A DNA stretch of 64,000 nt from Bisporella sp. PMI_857 (lineage: Eukaryota > Ascomycota > Leotiomycetes > Helotiales > Helotiaceae). Below are positions 34,921-48,922 of this stretch, in pieces. How positions within the stretch are numbered: the stretch's first letter is position 1; every line of letters begins with the position of its first letter. A program made the translations under genes and the position numbers. Where the stretch lies: NCBI GenBank assembly GCA_021307315.1, contig JAJSPD010000015.1, forward strand, positions 372,001 to 436,000, in the 5' to 3' direction. The notes beneath the pieces were generated by a model. That model was given only the letters and a program-made list of their open reading frames with translations. It searched no databases and was not told the origin of the DNA.

Positions 34921-35759
34921 ATTGACGTGTATCTGAGGTGGCGGCAAGAGTGATCTTGTATAGGAGGATTTCTAATATAGAACAGTGAGGTCCGCAACAC
35001 AAGTGATGGAAAGTTGTGGGTTTCTTGGTCGACGCAAAGTGGTGGTTGCGAAAGTTGGGGTCAAGCTAAAGGCGGTTTTAGATAGCACGCCACGTCTTAT
35101 ATTCTGCCCACTCTATTCTGCTAAAGGGACTGAGGCTGACTCAAAATAATATTGAACCTGGTAGACAAGGGATAATACCGCCTGACCTTAGACAGCGTCT
35201 ATTCACCGCATTTAACGAACCATTATTGCTACTCGTTTTTTATGATGAGAGAACTCCTATTCAAAGTCAGATCTTGAAGCATATGAACCGTTTCTTCCAT
35301 CTCACTGAGCAGGCGGTGACAAAGACGGTGGCGTAGGCGGTGAAATTATTTAGAGGCCCATAGTTTTCAAATTTCGTGGCACTATCAATCGTTTATGTTC
35401 AATGACTCTCACTGCTTCATCTAACGTACAAAGTAGATAGGACCCATTCTTAACGACCTGCAAGGTGGTATATTAACGTCTAGAAGTGTATTTGTATCCT
35501 CCAAGCATAAGATATTAATCCGCACCCTTTTGTATTATATCATATCTCTCAAGCCCACTGTTCTGTGCTTTTAAGCAGTCTCCGCTGGCCCACGATTTGG
35601 CTATTGCCCCCCAATGGATGGATCTCACATGCCGCGGCTATAACTGCGGACAATTCCGCTGGTAGCCGACAGATACCTACTTATTTACATGATTGATATC
35701 ATCCGTGGTCCCCTTTCTTGCCTTTCTTTGGTAGCATCTTCCTTCTTGCTCTCGTAAAA
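34921..35759. other. Divergent promoter region of rad6 and thiolase genes
   Basis: The region between the two start codons presumably holds both promoters. I see no gene in it. Confidence 0.55.
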
Positions 35760-37158
<1,399 letters not shown>

Positions 37159-38466
37159 GAATACCTAATGAAATGAATAAATCTCTTAAATCGTCCCCTC
37201 TTTCTTTACGAACACATTAAAATTCAATATTTCAGAGTGATTGGTCATTTGATTTCTGGTTATAATACATGCTTGCTAGCTCCAAGCACCACTCACTACT
37301 ACCAGAACTAGCATCGATGTTTAATGCAAAAGGGTATACCAAGGCATGCTTACCGTCAAAACGCCAAAACTTCTTCCGATATCCTTCTTTTATCAACACC
37401 ATCAGCATTGTTTGAACTGCTTACTTCATTGTCAGTATCACCTTTCAGACACAGAGTACCGTTGATCCGCTCGGTAGACCACTTCTTCTCCAAGTCCTCC
37501 AGCTTCCAGCGGAACGGCAGGAACTCAATATGAGCAGCAATAAATCCATCAATTCTCATCACATCTTCCTGATTGTTCGAAGTTAGAGGGGAACTTGAGT
37601 ACAAACCAGTTCTTACATATATATCTCAGCGCCTGGCTCTTGGAGCTCATACTGAGAATGTGCTATGTCCCATTGGAGACAAATGGCCTGTTGTATATGA
37701 GTATCATATATTGTGCGCCGAGGTTTTTGGAAGTAGACCTATGATCTCTTTTAAGAACCGGTCCCCTAAGCCTACAAGACCCTCCCATCAAGGATCGATG
37801 ATCTCGCGGTCCAAAGCTCGTGAAGCAACCCCCATGATAATCGTGGGGCTTAAAAGCCGAAGTCGAGCCATGAAGGCAGCTCGGGAGATAAGGTCACCAC
37901 TCAGAACAGACTTTACATCCACCATAAAAATATTCACACCTTGCGCCAAATATTTTTGAATGACAGTGGGTGGGCAATTCTCAATATGCCATTTACTCAG
38001 AGGACTCCAGGTGACCGAGATTCCCGCAAGATGTCTTGGTTTAAAAGCTAGCTAATGGCCACAATCTGGAGTAAACAGCCGGGGCAAGCCCTGGTAACAG
38101 TGATGCACCAACTATTAATAATGAGGAAGAGTATGGTATTTGGAAGTAGGCACATTCGATAGTGCCTATCTTACTACCCTATCCAAGGTTCAGCGTCTCT
38201 GGGTCTCATATTTCACACTTTGTTCCCTTCCCTGCTATAGGATATGTCGTGCGAGAAGTCTCAAAAACTTAAATTGCTGACCGAGTTCTAAATTTCAAAC
38301 CGGTCCAGGTTCTGGGCTGAGAGAGCTGTCGAGCATAGTTCTAAATCTAAATCTAGGCACGCAAGATGCATGTCCAAATATCAATCACAACACTATGCAC
38401 GGTATTTCTAGATTAGCTTTTCATTAAACCTAGCCTAGAAAAGGTCGATTGAGTTTGTTTCTTAAT
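37159..38466. other. 1.3-kb region with possible coding remnants
   Basis: Mostly no gene. On the minus strand, 37960-37356 contains two protein-like pieces: VNIFMVDVKSVLSGDLISRA near the upstream end and DGFIAAHIEFLPFRWKLEDL near 37540. They are separated by several stops, so this may be a decayed gene. Family unknown. Confidence 0.35.
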
Positions 38467-39692
38467 CTAAATGCAAAACTGCGCCTCTGCTGCTTTGCAC
38501 ACAAGGCAGTTTCTGTGAGAGACTTTCGGTCTCTTCGAGCTTGAATAGCCTCGGTTGACTATCTGAAACAGATAATACCAAGTCTCCGCATCGCAGCTTT
38601 GACAATGAAATAGTTGTAGCTCTTGATGCACGCCTCGGAAGTAAAGCATCTTGAAAACTCGTGATGCAAAACAAATCGGGGTAATCACGGGTTTTACCAA
38701 CCCAATGATTTACGCGATCCTCTTGGTTATCTGATTAGACTTGGAATCATTAGGGCGTAATGGACTATTGCCCACTTTTGGCTTCTTGGATACGGTACTG
38801 TTGTCTGGCGTTGATAGTTGAGTTTCGAATGAGCTTCCGTTTCACCACCAGTATACTTTTAGGCACCTGGCTCACTTCGGAAATTTCTGGATGGCGTTGT
38901 ACCTTAGCTAATGCGCTCTCTCTGATTTGGATATCACGGAGTTGCTTGTTCTCTCTTAGACTTGCCACTTCCTGCAGCAGTTTGTTCAGATTCTTCTCAA
39001 GCTCTTCATCCAGCTTCTGCTGAGTACTCCTTGTAGATTCTATTTCGATATCTAGTTGGATTTTGAGACTGTTAATCTTCAGATTTTTGTTAAGATAACT
39101 CATTTTCGATTTTATTGTAGTTCTCGCTACTTACATACAAATTCTCATTGGTTATCGTCGAGATTTTCTGGAACCCGACGACTCTACTCTTCTCAGTTTG
39201 AGGTCGGCTGAGGTTAAAGCAACATCAACATCAAGCGCCCTAGCTCGTCCTCTTTCAGAGTCGAGCTCAGTCCGTAAGCGGTCATGTTCAAAGGTTGCTA
39301 CCGCAAGGATCCATCATCTTAGCATATGCAAACTCGCTGCTGGCGGGCAAATGGGCCGTAACCGACTTGAATATCTCCTTTAGTCTTTGGATCTCAAACG
39401 TGTTAGAGGAAGGAACTAGAAGATCGTAATCCTTTCGCTGTCTCAGATTGCTTTCAGAGTTTTGGACTTCGAAAGCAATGGCAGAGACATTGACCGAAAG
39501 TTCACTAGATTCGCGTTGGAGAGCAGCGGCTTTGGCCAAATCGTCGAGTGACTGCTTGAGGGTAAGGTTCATACTACTGAGCTACTTGGTGATCTGCAGT
39601 GCATCATTTTCAACAGGCCTATTCATTTTGGCCATAGATTCACCATAGGCTTTTTCAAGCGCAGTTCCTTCTTTGAAGGCAGCCTCCAACAT
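38467..39692 (-). pseudogene. Decayed coiled-coil/zinc-ribbon gene
   Basis: The minus strand codes for a heptad-rich protein in pieces. A frame opens at ATG 39692 and reaches an in-frame TAG at 39584-39582, then continues in the same frame (MNLTLKQSLDDLAKAAALQ) to about 39288. The coiled coil then continues in another frame (ATFEHDRLRTELDSERGR), again in another (KISTITNENLYVSSENYNK), and then as LDIEIESTRSTQQKLDEELE to about 38765. At the end, FHCQSCDAETWYYLFQ and NCLVCK make a possible two-CxxC zinc ribbon. Neither the stop nor the frame changes can be removed by plausible introns. A pseudogene is the simplest reading; its origin is unknown. Confidence 0.55.
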
Positions 39693-40143
39693 GGGTAGAG
39701 TGTTTGTTCAATAGAAACGTATTATAATACAAAATATTAAGATTTTGACAAATTCTACATAATAGCTAAATAACTTTTTAACGCTTTTCTAGCACGGGAA
39801 GCATTTATGTTATAACATTAGTTATAGTTGAATAATCAATACTAAGTATGTCACGTGAAGCATCTCTTTCGAGAGTCGATTTGATGTTGCCAATAATCTT
39901 TTGCTGTCGATCTATCCGCATTTCTAGCGATTGACTTCCCCCACGAGTTCGCTGCTGGAAGAACTGCCATTATTTCCGCATAATATCCGCACCATATACC
40001 TAAGGAGGCGACATGAGATTTCGTCTTCTCTCATTATCGTTAATCGCCCGTAGGCCGAGATTCTAATCATTTTCTTAGCCACATATAGTAAGTTTGCACA
40101 ATCTAACGCATTCAGGTTTCTGATACAGTGGGCCTGTTGATGC
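39693..40143. other. Intergenic region
   Basis: AT-rich spacer with no recognisable gene. Confidence 0.5.
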
Positions 40144-40749
40144 TTAATGACTCTCTAATTCCACTTGCATAACTCTACTTCTATTCTTCCAACAGTTGCA
40201 TCTTTGACTATGTCTTATCTGTATGGAAGCAAGTGGCAAACCACCAACAGCAACAATATACGCGCCCATAGTGAACCCCCCAGAAACATCACTGTAAGTT
40301 AATGACCACCATAATGCTAACCCGAAGCTACCAGTGAATGTCAGAAACCCGACACAAATCATAACGTGACACATCCGAACACCAACAGAATTACGACTAT
40401 GAGAAAGATTTAGAGACATCAAGCGGTCCGCCCTAAACCGTGCATAACCCACTAATGGATTGTCCCGCGCTCTCTCGGGGATTCCAACCCTTGAAGCACC
40501 ATTAATAATGGCCGTGGAGCACGAGGATTGAAGCGTAGTCCTATCCGTGTGTTCTTGTACGTTCTGGGGCTTATTCGGCCGGACGAAGCAACAATTTGGA
40601 CATGTATTCCCCCCAAAACTTGAATCTACTTGTCGCGCACATTCCTCGCATTCCCACCAGCCTGTGGAAAGCTTCGATTGCTTGGTTAGAGGATCCGCGG
40701 GCACGTAGCCTGGGATGCCGTAATTGCATTCTTGTTCGGATTGAGGCAT
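40144..40749 (-). CDS. RanBP2-type zinc finger membrane protein, unrecognised
   Basis: A single exon of 201 residues. Residues about 30-58 contain WWECEECARQVDSSFGGNTC and then PNC, that is W-x-C-x2-C and C-x2-C, like a RanBP2/NZF-type or zinc-ribbon finger. The middle is polar with a cluster of arginines. Two transmembrane segments follow: CHVMICVGFLTFTGSFGLAL and MGAYIVAVGGLPLASI. The tail is basic. The layout suggests a small two-TM protein with a cytosolic zinc finger, which could bind ubiquitin or RNA if it is a true NZF; that is inference. No family name can be given. Confidence 0.62.
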   Translation of the reverse strand: MPQSEQECNYGIPGYVPADPLTKQSKLSTGWWECEECARQVDSSFGGNTCPNCCFVRPNKPQNVQEHTDRTTLQSSCSTAIINGASRVGIPERARDNPLVGYARFRADRLMSLNLSHSRNSVGVRMCHVMICVGFLTFTGSFGLALWWSLTYSDVSGGFTMGAYIVAVGGLPLASIQIRHSQRCNCWKNRSRVMQVELESH

Positions 40750-41563
40750 CGAAGACAGGAGGGACGAGTCTCATCGCATTTGACTCGTCGAGTTTTGCAA
40801 GTTGTAGGCCTGATAAAATAATGATTAGCAATATTAAGATTTTAAAGAGTAGGTAAAGACTTCCTCACGCAGCCTGATTTGACCTTTGGTCTGGAGGATC
40901 GTAGACGTGACTAACTACTTCAATCATCGAAAAAAAAAGGTTCCAAAGCTAGATTATTGTAGACAAATGCTGAAAGGTAAGACCTATATCGAAATGAGGA
41001 AGTGCTTAGGTGTAACCAAGAGAAAGGCTATTGATGCAGAAGAATAAGGCTACTGATGCAAAGAAATTTGACATTGAGGCAATGCAGTTTGAAAGTTGAG
41101 AAGTGAAATTGAAAATTCTGGAGATGTTCTGAACATAAGTACTTGAAAAGAGCGTTCTCCCTCAGGATCCGACGAGCTACAGATCTATTATCTCTCTGTA
41201 CCGGCAATGCAGACACATGGATATCTACGCTGATATTGGTCACCTTTTCATGCATGTGCTGCATGTCTCTCGGTTAGGGTCGTGGCGTCCTACTTTTGTA
41301 AAGATCCAATCATTTCGACCCTGGGGCTGAACTAAGTGAAGAAGATTGGGTGCCACAACGATGGCGAACTGAAATACCAAGCTTCATTTCCGTGCGAACA
41401 GCCTCGCTATTGAGCTCCAGGCTTATTAGTTCAGGCAGCGAAGTCGGGAGCCTCATGTAATTGTAGAAAGCTTCACGATAGATAGAATTTACAATCCCGA
41501 GCAACATCAATGCTTCTGGATATCCTATAGTCGATAAACGTCCAGATACTTCAGACATCCGTA
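40750..41563. other. Region between divergent genes
   Basis: Upstream sequence of the zinc-finger membrane gene (-) and the Clr5 gene (+). A CACGTG core lies just after the Clr5 start codon near 41585. No other gene is supported. Confidence 0.5.
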
Positions 41564-43150
41564 ATGGCGAACGATGATCCCAGTCACGTGCACACTACAT
41601 CATTAGGTGACTACAAAGGAGAGATCTTCCAGCTTTATATAATCGAGAAGAAGACGCTGAAAGATGTCATGGCAATCATAGAGGAAACGCATGGTATTAC
41701 TGCTACGTAGGTTCTCTACAACTGATTGTAATTTCCTTCAAGCTAAGTCTCCCTTGGCAGGGCAGCTGTCTATAAAGCCAGGCTCGAAAAATGGGGCTAT
41801 CAAAAGTATATCAAAAGACACGAAGTCAATGCAATTGTGAAGGAGAAGCAACAGCGAGAGTTACAGGGAAAGGAAACAACATTTTTCCTCCGAGACCGGC
41901 CAGTTGATCTTATGAAGATTGAGAAATATCGAAAGCGTGACCGAGTTCAGCATATGACGCAGCCGATCAACTTTGGAAAAATCCAACAGTTGCACAGCAT
42001 AAACCATGACAAGGTCGCAATGGAATTAGCCCCTTTGCGAAATCAGATAGCTGGCCTTATAAGTACGACGCCCCCAACGTCGCCACTTCAGAGACCATTA
42101 GCATCTCCGCAGGTGTGGAAGATTCCCGAAAAGCTTTTGTACCACATCGATATATATATCAAAGGCTCATTTGAATGTGGCGACTGGTATTTCTTCAACA
42201 ACGAGCGCCTAATTGAAAGTTCGAAACACGCGGCCTTGGAACAAACCTCGATCATGTCATTTCTCAACGGGTTGGATATGGGTTGTCGGTATTTCACCGA
42301 AGGTAAAGCTGATGTAGGAGGTTTGTATTGGCGCAAGGCTTTTCGAGAAATGGAGACTCTCGTGCAAGGCACGTATCATGGTATCATACCAAATCTGATA
42401 ATCAAGGTCAATGATTTGGACGACAGCGGGCATCGCGAGGCGGCTAAGATGTTGAAAAGCTATGCTGCTCAGTGCTGCCTGGCACTTCAATCTCCTGGGC
42501 ATGCCAGAGCAGCTTTCTTTAGAGCATTGGCTGATGCAGAAATGGATCAAATGAAAGACCTGGAGATCATGGTTATGAGTTGTTTCATTCACTTATTCGA
42601 GGTCTATGTCGGACCTCGATGCTACAGCACCTTCGTCATGGAGATGGACCTCGCAAGGAGAAGACTACTTCGAGGCGAGCCTATAGATCGCTGCCTGCCA
42701 GTCCTTTCTGATATTGATGCCAAGTTTGGGCCAATAAGTCATCGGTCTCTAGATGTTATACGCCTTCGGACAGAATTTCTCTTTCACAGAGAGGAGTATG
42801 CTGATGTCGAAACATATGCTTCGCTTTTGATTAAACGAGCAAGCACCGTTGATGGTGATGAGTGGCGACGACTTTACTTTCTTGTCAAAGGTGGGTATCA
42901 TCTTGGGGTCACTCAATACCGCATAGAAAATTATGCTGCTGCCATGGAGACTCTATCAGCTTGCCTCAAGTGGGAGGAAGAGATGTGGAAGGTCGATGAA
43001 AGTGGTCAGTTCAATTCAGAGAAAAGTGAGATGCTGAAGTGCCTTGAGAATATGGGGTCTTGGAGTGGTCGAATCAATGAGGCTGCCACTTGGCGCCTTC
43101 AACGGATGCAGATGTTAGAGAAAATCGTTGCAACAGACATTCTTCCATAG
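41564..43150 (+). CDS. Clr5-domain protein
   Basis: Exons 41564-41706 and 41761-43150 encode 510 residues. Residues about 15-70 match the Clr5 domain (PF14420): YKGEIFQLYIIEKKTLKDVM, then ARLEKWGYQKYIKRHE after the intron. The rest is helical with repeating hydrophobic positions and resembles the TPR-like region found behind Clr5 domains (for example GGYHLGVTQYRIENYAAAME). Clr5 domains are an ascomycete-specific, often amplified family; the founder Clr5 in fission yeast acts in transcriptional silencing. Whether this copy binds chromatin is unknown. The intron uses a GTAGGT donor and the acceptor directly before GGCAGCTG. Confidence 0.85.
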
Positions 43151-44172
43151 CAATATCCAAATTTCGCAAATTCGGCACCGGAATTGAGTCGGCAGCCAGG
43201 GATTCAGGCTCTAATTACTCTGAGTTTGCTGTACTCTTTTTCAGCTATTAGGAGTATTTCATCTAACTGTACCTGGCATCCACCAGTAGCAATAGCTTTA
43301 GACGGGAGTCTGTTTCGATCGGAACTTTGGGGGATGAGATCACTGCTGTAGGGAAGTCAGATTTATTGAAGTAAAAGACCCTTGAGTCTTAAGTAAGGTA
43401 ATGACTGAGATTTATATATACATATTCCTAAATGAGACCAAACTTATATAGTATAATTGATTACGTGAGTTATGTAGTCTTTAATACACTCTTTTAGGTA
43501 TGAGCTTATCCTAAGACTGGCTACTGTCGTACGAAGGTCAAGTAACCCGCTTTAAGAATTTTAATGTAAACTGGAATGTAACTATACTACACTTCCAGCC
43601 ACAGTTGAGGCTCTATATCACGTGATATACACAACCTTCTAGACATGGCTGTAACGACAGACTTTAGATTCTCTTTAGGGACTGAGGTACTTAGAGCTGC
43701 CTAGCGCGCTATATCCTGCGCTACCTTCACTAGATGTAGTCAAGATAAAGATGAGATATCTCTAGGTCACGTGACAAACCCGCTAGACAAGGGTGTCACG
43801 CCAAATGGATTGTCTGGCATTTCCTCATCTCAAAGATTCAGGCGAAGGAGCAACATCACTCACTGATGACAAATTTCAACTCCAATGTTCGTCATATCCT
43901 GATCCATTCTGTTAGCTACAGAAGAAGGCGCGAAATGTCCTTTCCTATAGAGCTTCCCAATTCTCCAAGGTTGCAATGCTGCAGGAAGACGAATACAATC
44001 TACAGCCACTAGATCTTAACATGCATTGGATGCAAGACCACGAACTACAACAAAACCAATTGAGCCACAAACTCCTTTTATCCGAGCATGCAAAAAGTCA
44101 TAACTACAATTTGTCTGCTTGTTCCATTCCGCATCATTGCAACGCAGGTGTAAACGGACCGCCATCAACAGC
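43151..44172. other. 1-kb intergenic region with palindrome
   Basis: AT-rich spacer downstream of the Clr5 gene. It contains a perfect 16-base palindrome at 43614-43629 and a second CACGTG site near 43770. No coding sequence is supported. Confidence 0.5.
43614..43629. promoter_or_regulatory. Perfect 16-bp palindrome around CACGTG
   Basis: TATATCACGTGATATA reads the same on both strands and has an E-box core bound by bHLH factors such as Cbf1/Pho4-type proteins. A second site, GTCACGTGAC, lies about 150 bases downstream. Both are upstream of the gene at 44173. Binding is inferred only from the motif. Confidence 0.4.
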
Positions 44173-44995
44173 ATGGGTCCAAGTACCTCCGACAACACAG
44201 GCTCTTCTAGCCCTCTTTCCAGTATCCCATCTCCGACACGTGACATTCCCTCACCTACTCCAAAATCAAAACCAAAAGCGAAATCCAGTGGCTACCTTCC
44301 TCCCTCAAGAAGGGCTGCCAACCTGTGAGTTCCAGACTTAATATCTGCTTTGTTTAGGCCGATTTTCGCCTGCCACATGCTCACCAAGAGTATACACTTG
44401 CTAACTTGTTTATAAGACGCCTCTCCCCATCACCAGCAGTGGATAGCATTCCAAAATCATCCACTATAACATATAAACCAACTTCATTCACAGCAATATC
44501 TCATTCACTCTTCCTATCGCACCTCTCGACCCTCCAAGCCGAGATCTGGCGGCTGAAAGAGGAGGCTATTGACACTGAAGTGCCTGAAGCAGATCTTGGC
44601 AATCAGTGGACTCGGATTTGGAATTATGCTGAGGCTGCACTCGGGAAGCTTGTATGTTCAATTCTCAAGGATTGCATCTCAAATGGATGTCCCCTCCATC
44701 CTAGCCTGGTCTTTCCCACATTTTATCTCATTCGAAATCTAGAAACCAAGAACTAATCATTTAACTCTCCAAATAGGTTGTTTGCGTTGAGTGTGACCAC
44801 ATACATCCTCAATCCTGGCTCACCAAGCGCTGTCTAGACGTGAAAGCCGCTGTCAAGGAGCAGACCGATGCATCAGAAAAGCTTTCCAACCTATCCGTTC
44901 TCGATGATCTACGGTCACAAGTACGGCAACTCGAGAACGACTATATCATTATGAGCCATATAGCAGGTGATGACGGAACCGGCTCTCGCGATTGA
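44173..44995 (+). CDS. Conserved hypothetical protein with Cys/His cluster
   Basis: Exons 44173-44324, 44417-44651 and 44777-44995 give 201 residues. The N-terminal 55 residues are Ser/Pro-rich and disordered. Residues about 75-130 are helical (SLFLSHLSTLQAEIWRLKEE, LGNQWTRIWNYAEAALGKL). After the last intron VVCVECDHIHPQSWLTKRCL has two cysteines and a histidine that could bind metal. The end is a coiled-coil-like helix (LRSQVRQLENDYIIM). The splice joins keep frame and connect protein-like segments, so the gene model is plausible; the function is not recognised. An upstream ATG at 44119 would add 18 residues. Confidence 0.65.
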
Positions 44996-45755
44996 CCATT
45001 CTTATTCTCGTAACCAATGGCATTGGTTGGCGCACTCTTGCACTCGATGCATCTGGGGAAAGACTTCATATCTCACTTTTCGTGTCTCTAGAACAGAGCT
45101 TTATTTCTTACAACTATACTACATCAGCATAGCCTGGCATGGGCTTCATCTAGGCTTCTTTCTTGGGGTTGAACGCGTGGCTTGGGTGGCGTTTATGGGA
45201 GTTGAGGGGTGTTTTTCATTCAATGGAGGTGTTATAGACTTTGCTAATCAGAAGAAGAAAAGGCGCTGTTTCTTTAGAAGGGAAAGGTGCATAGTATTCA
45301 TCAATGTCATGTTTTTTGACAGTTGGTGTTGCATATCAGGCTTTCTTTGATCATATGTATTCCGATTTTCTCCCTAGTTACCCTATCATCTTATCTTGTT
45401 TGTCTGTGCGCCCTCTTGTAAGGATATGTAAAACCAGTTCAAGTGCGAGGTGTGGTACTGTACAAGGGTTATTGTGTTATTCCCTTACATTGAATAATAC
45501 GGCCAAATCAAAAGTGAAACATGCTTAGTAGTATAGATTATGACGAGCCGGAGTTGAATAAGACTCGAGTTCTAGCCTTTGTGGCCTCTATCTATCGATC
45601 TTCCTACAATATTATATCACAACACTCATATACACACCGAATCCATGCCCAACCTTCCATGTATTTGGTATCAAGTCCGGCCCCAAAACCTTGCGAAGAA
45701 AATCCATGCACTATTGTTCTGTCGAGCTTCTCTAGCCTTGACAGGGTGGAGGAGC
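44996..45755. other. Intergenic region between convergent genes
   Basis: Spacer between the 3' ends of the hypothetical gene and the nma111 gene. No gene is seen. Confidence 0.55.
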
Positions 45756-48700
45756 CTAGATACCCCCAAGATCCTCGCTGCCATCCTCAAATGCATCTGC
45801 AGCAACAAGGTTAATGCCATCGTGACCCTCGCCTTCGATTTTCTCTCCTTCCTCGTACGTCACACGTCTCCAGCCGGAAGATTCTGATGGGTCCTTGATC
45901 CATTCCATGGTTGGGAAGTAGTGGTCATTCTTCTTCATGGTGATTACCCATGGAACGTTGTCAAATGTCATTGCCTTTAGGCGGAAGTCTGCATCCAATG
46001 GTCAGCATAAGAAAAACGGAATGAATAGAAGGTGCTTACATGTGTTGTCCGGAATATTGACTACCGCCTTCAAGAAGGACTCCAGGTCAGGCGTTGGTCT
46101 TCCATTGACATGTGTGATAAAATTTGTGGGTGCTAAGCCATATTGATATGCTGGAGATCCTCTCGTTCTTGCCGAGACGTAGACCTCACTGTGCAACTTG
46201 GTGATTTGTTGTCGAACCGCGTGGTGAGGACGATGTAATATAGCGCCACAGAAGGAGATCGCTCTGTCAGTCTCGAGGTCGTTGGCAGAGACAGTAGGAA
46301 GCTTGATGGCCATCTCAACACAATCTCTAACAATAACCGCATCAAGGACTTCATGGTCGTACATGACATCCAACTCACAAATACGAGTGATGATTTTACC
46401 ATTTAAGGTAAGGATAACGTCGCCTTCAAGAAGTGATCCTGCCTCGGCGTCACGCTCAAACGTCCGTTTGCGAATCATGAAAAGCTGATGACGAGAAGAG
46501 TTGTCTTCGGCAACCTTCTTGATCCATTCTTCCGACACACCCATAATGCGTGCTTGACTCATCTGGATTGCATTGAACTCAACACTAAGCATACGTAGCT
46601 TTGGTGTTTCACCACGTTGGATTTGCTTGATAACTGGAAGGAGTGTAGGAGTCGCAAGACCTAGATGATAATCTGTATCCTTCTGCGTTACTGGCGATCT
46701 TTCACCCAGATATGTAAGCCATAGAGCTTGCACTGTGCCATCCTCGCCAACGAGTACACCACTGCCGCACTGGCTACTAAGGCTTGTATCAACTGTGATG
46801 GCATCGACGTTTACTGCTCTGTATCTTGGCGCTCCTGAATTCGCTGGAATAGCCACAGCTGTAATATCTGTAATAGTGGTTTGAGCAATGACTATACGCA
46901 TGTTCTGATTGAAACCAACAAAATAAGTTGATGCTCCTTGGGTAACCTGCTTCGTACTCAATCGTGCACTTTGTACAGGTGCATCAACTAGAGAAGGGTC
47001 GTATTTGATGATGGCATAATTCTGGAGAGGATGCATGAAGACGACTTTTCCTTCTACGATAATTGAATCAGCAATCGTGATCGAGATGTCGCAGAGATCA
47101 TATGGAACGACGGCTCGGGAAATAACCACCAGTCCCTTTTCAGCGTCAATCACAACACCCATGCCCCATTTCCGATTCCGTGGAAATCCATCAAGCTTCA
47201 CTGGCATGTGGCATAGAACGCGAACAAAGCTTCGAACGACATCAGCGGCTGCTGGGTGCTGAGTATTCTCTAATTGAATGAAGCTTGCTGATCGAGGAAC
47301 AGGAGGAATTGCGGGAATGGCGTCTGCGAGATCTGAGAAATCCCAAAGACCCGTTTCATCGTTTCTAACAGCCAGTCGCATCTTGCTTGACCAGTGACGA
47401 TCTATGTGCAGGATGCTGGTGTTGAGAGTATGCAGATCTCGAAGATGCTTGTATTGGACCACAACTCTCGATCTATCAGGGATACCTTTCATGACCTCAA
47501 TAAATGTATCCAGATCTGGAGTCTTTTTGTGATCGACCGTTTGAATGATCCACCCATTGTCCGTGCTCTCAAATCTGAAGGATCCTGTAGCTTCACAGAC
47601 GAAAACACCCTTACAAGCAACGGCATACAATCTAGCCTGCTGGTAAGACAAGTTGTGGAAACTTGCTCCGGCAACAGAAACAAATCGATCTGGCGTGATA
47701 GCGTGCAAGTCTCCAACATCGACTTCCACCTCTATATCCTCGCCTCCTCTTTGTAACATGAGCTGAACCTTACCATGAACACTGGAGTCGAGAATATCGT
47801 CTAACCGGACGAATTGAGTGAGTAATTCCCCATTAACCTTTATCAACACATCTCCTTCCTCGATCTTGTTATCCGAGGGACCTTCTGGTAGGACGATCTC
47901 TGCAACAAGCATTCCAGTCTCCTGGGGGAAGTTCTTCCGTACAGCGCTTTCCCATTGAGGAGTCAATCCTAGCCGCCGGCACTCATCGAAGGGCTTAAGC
48001 ATCCACTGACATTGTATCGTCCCTCTTGTTACCGGCTTGCCGTCCTGGATGCATTGTAGAGCTCGTAAAGGACGGTCCAAAGGCAAAAAGTAGTCCGTAG
48101 CTGCTCCATCGCTTCTGCCTCCAGCCTGTAGTGCCACGGCATACCCGTCAATATTGACCACCGGACTTCCAGAGCTTCCTCCACTAGCAGCCGCTGCAGC
48201 TTGGATATAGCTTGTATTGAAATCGCAATAGCCTTCTCCATATTCAGGCGCATTTCGATCCAATCTGCTGATGACCCCAGAGAGAATACTCAGTTTTTCT
48301 CCTGCATCATTACCAACAACTCTGATTTCGACTCCAACCTTTGCCAGATCTGGTCGTAATTTCAATGATACCACTGGCATATATTTGATGGCTTTAGGAT
48401 TAAATCGCAGAATTCCAAAGTCGTGGACCGGATCTCGGTATACAGGGTATACATCGACTTCTTCGTGATTGTCAAATATGCAGTAACCCCAGAATGGCCC
48501 AGAGCCTACTACATGGCGATTGGTCATAATATATCTACCACAAGATCAGCAAGCTATGGAAGTTGGAAAATTTGAAGGGCTTACCCTTTCTCTGCGTCAA
48601 CTACAAAACCAGTCGCCTCACTGGTGAGGGCTGGATCTGTGTCGAAAGAACAGGTCTGGCAGAAGCGGATAGACACAACATTCTTTACAACCTTTTCGAT

Positions 48701-48922
48701 GGCTGCCTGCCATTCTGCAGAATCTGCGATGCTGGCTACGACTCTTGGTTCTTCCACCTCCATCTCCAAATCGCGGTCTATTGCTTCCGGTATCACATCA
48801 GGGGTGTTCTGCCCCGCAGATTCGATGCCGTTGAAAGCCTTTTGCTGCTTTTGCGGTCTCTCAGCTGCAGACGCTGGGTGTTGCTTGCGCTTTTGACGTG
48901 TGGCTCCATTTGCTCCATTCAT
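45756..48922 (-). CDS. nma111: Nma111, tandem HtrA-type nuclear serine protease
   Basis: Exons 48922-48585, 48534-46040 and 45988-45756 encode 1021 residues, typical of Nma111. The basic N-terminus (RQKRKQH) fits a nuclear localisation signal. The first HtrA-like protease domain keeps the triad: histidine at about 120 (TNRHVVG), aspartate at about 151 (HDFGILRF) and serine at about 234 (GGSSGSPVV). PDZ segments follow ([14 protein letters not shown]). The second half repeats the protease plus PDZ layout in degenerate form ([32 protein letters not shown]). Nma111/Ynm3 is a nuclear protease of the HtrA/Omi family linked to apoptosis-like death and heat tolerance in yeast. The start is the ATG before NGANGATRQ; frame is open further upstream, but the segment is not family-like. 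Confidence 0.95.
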
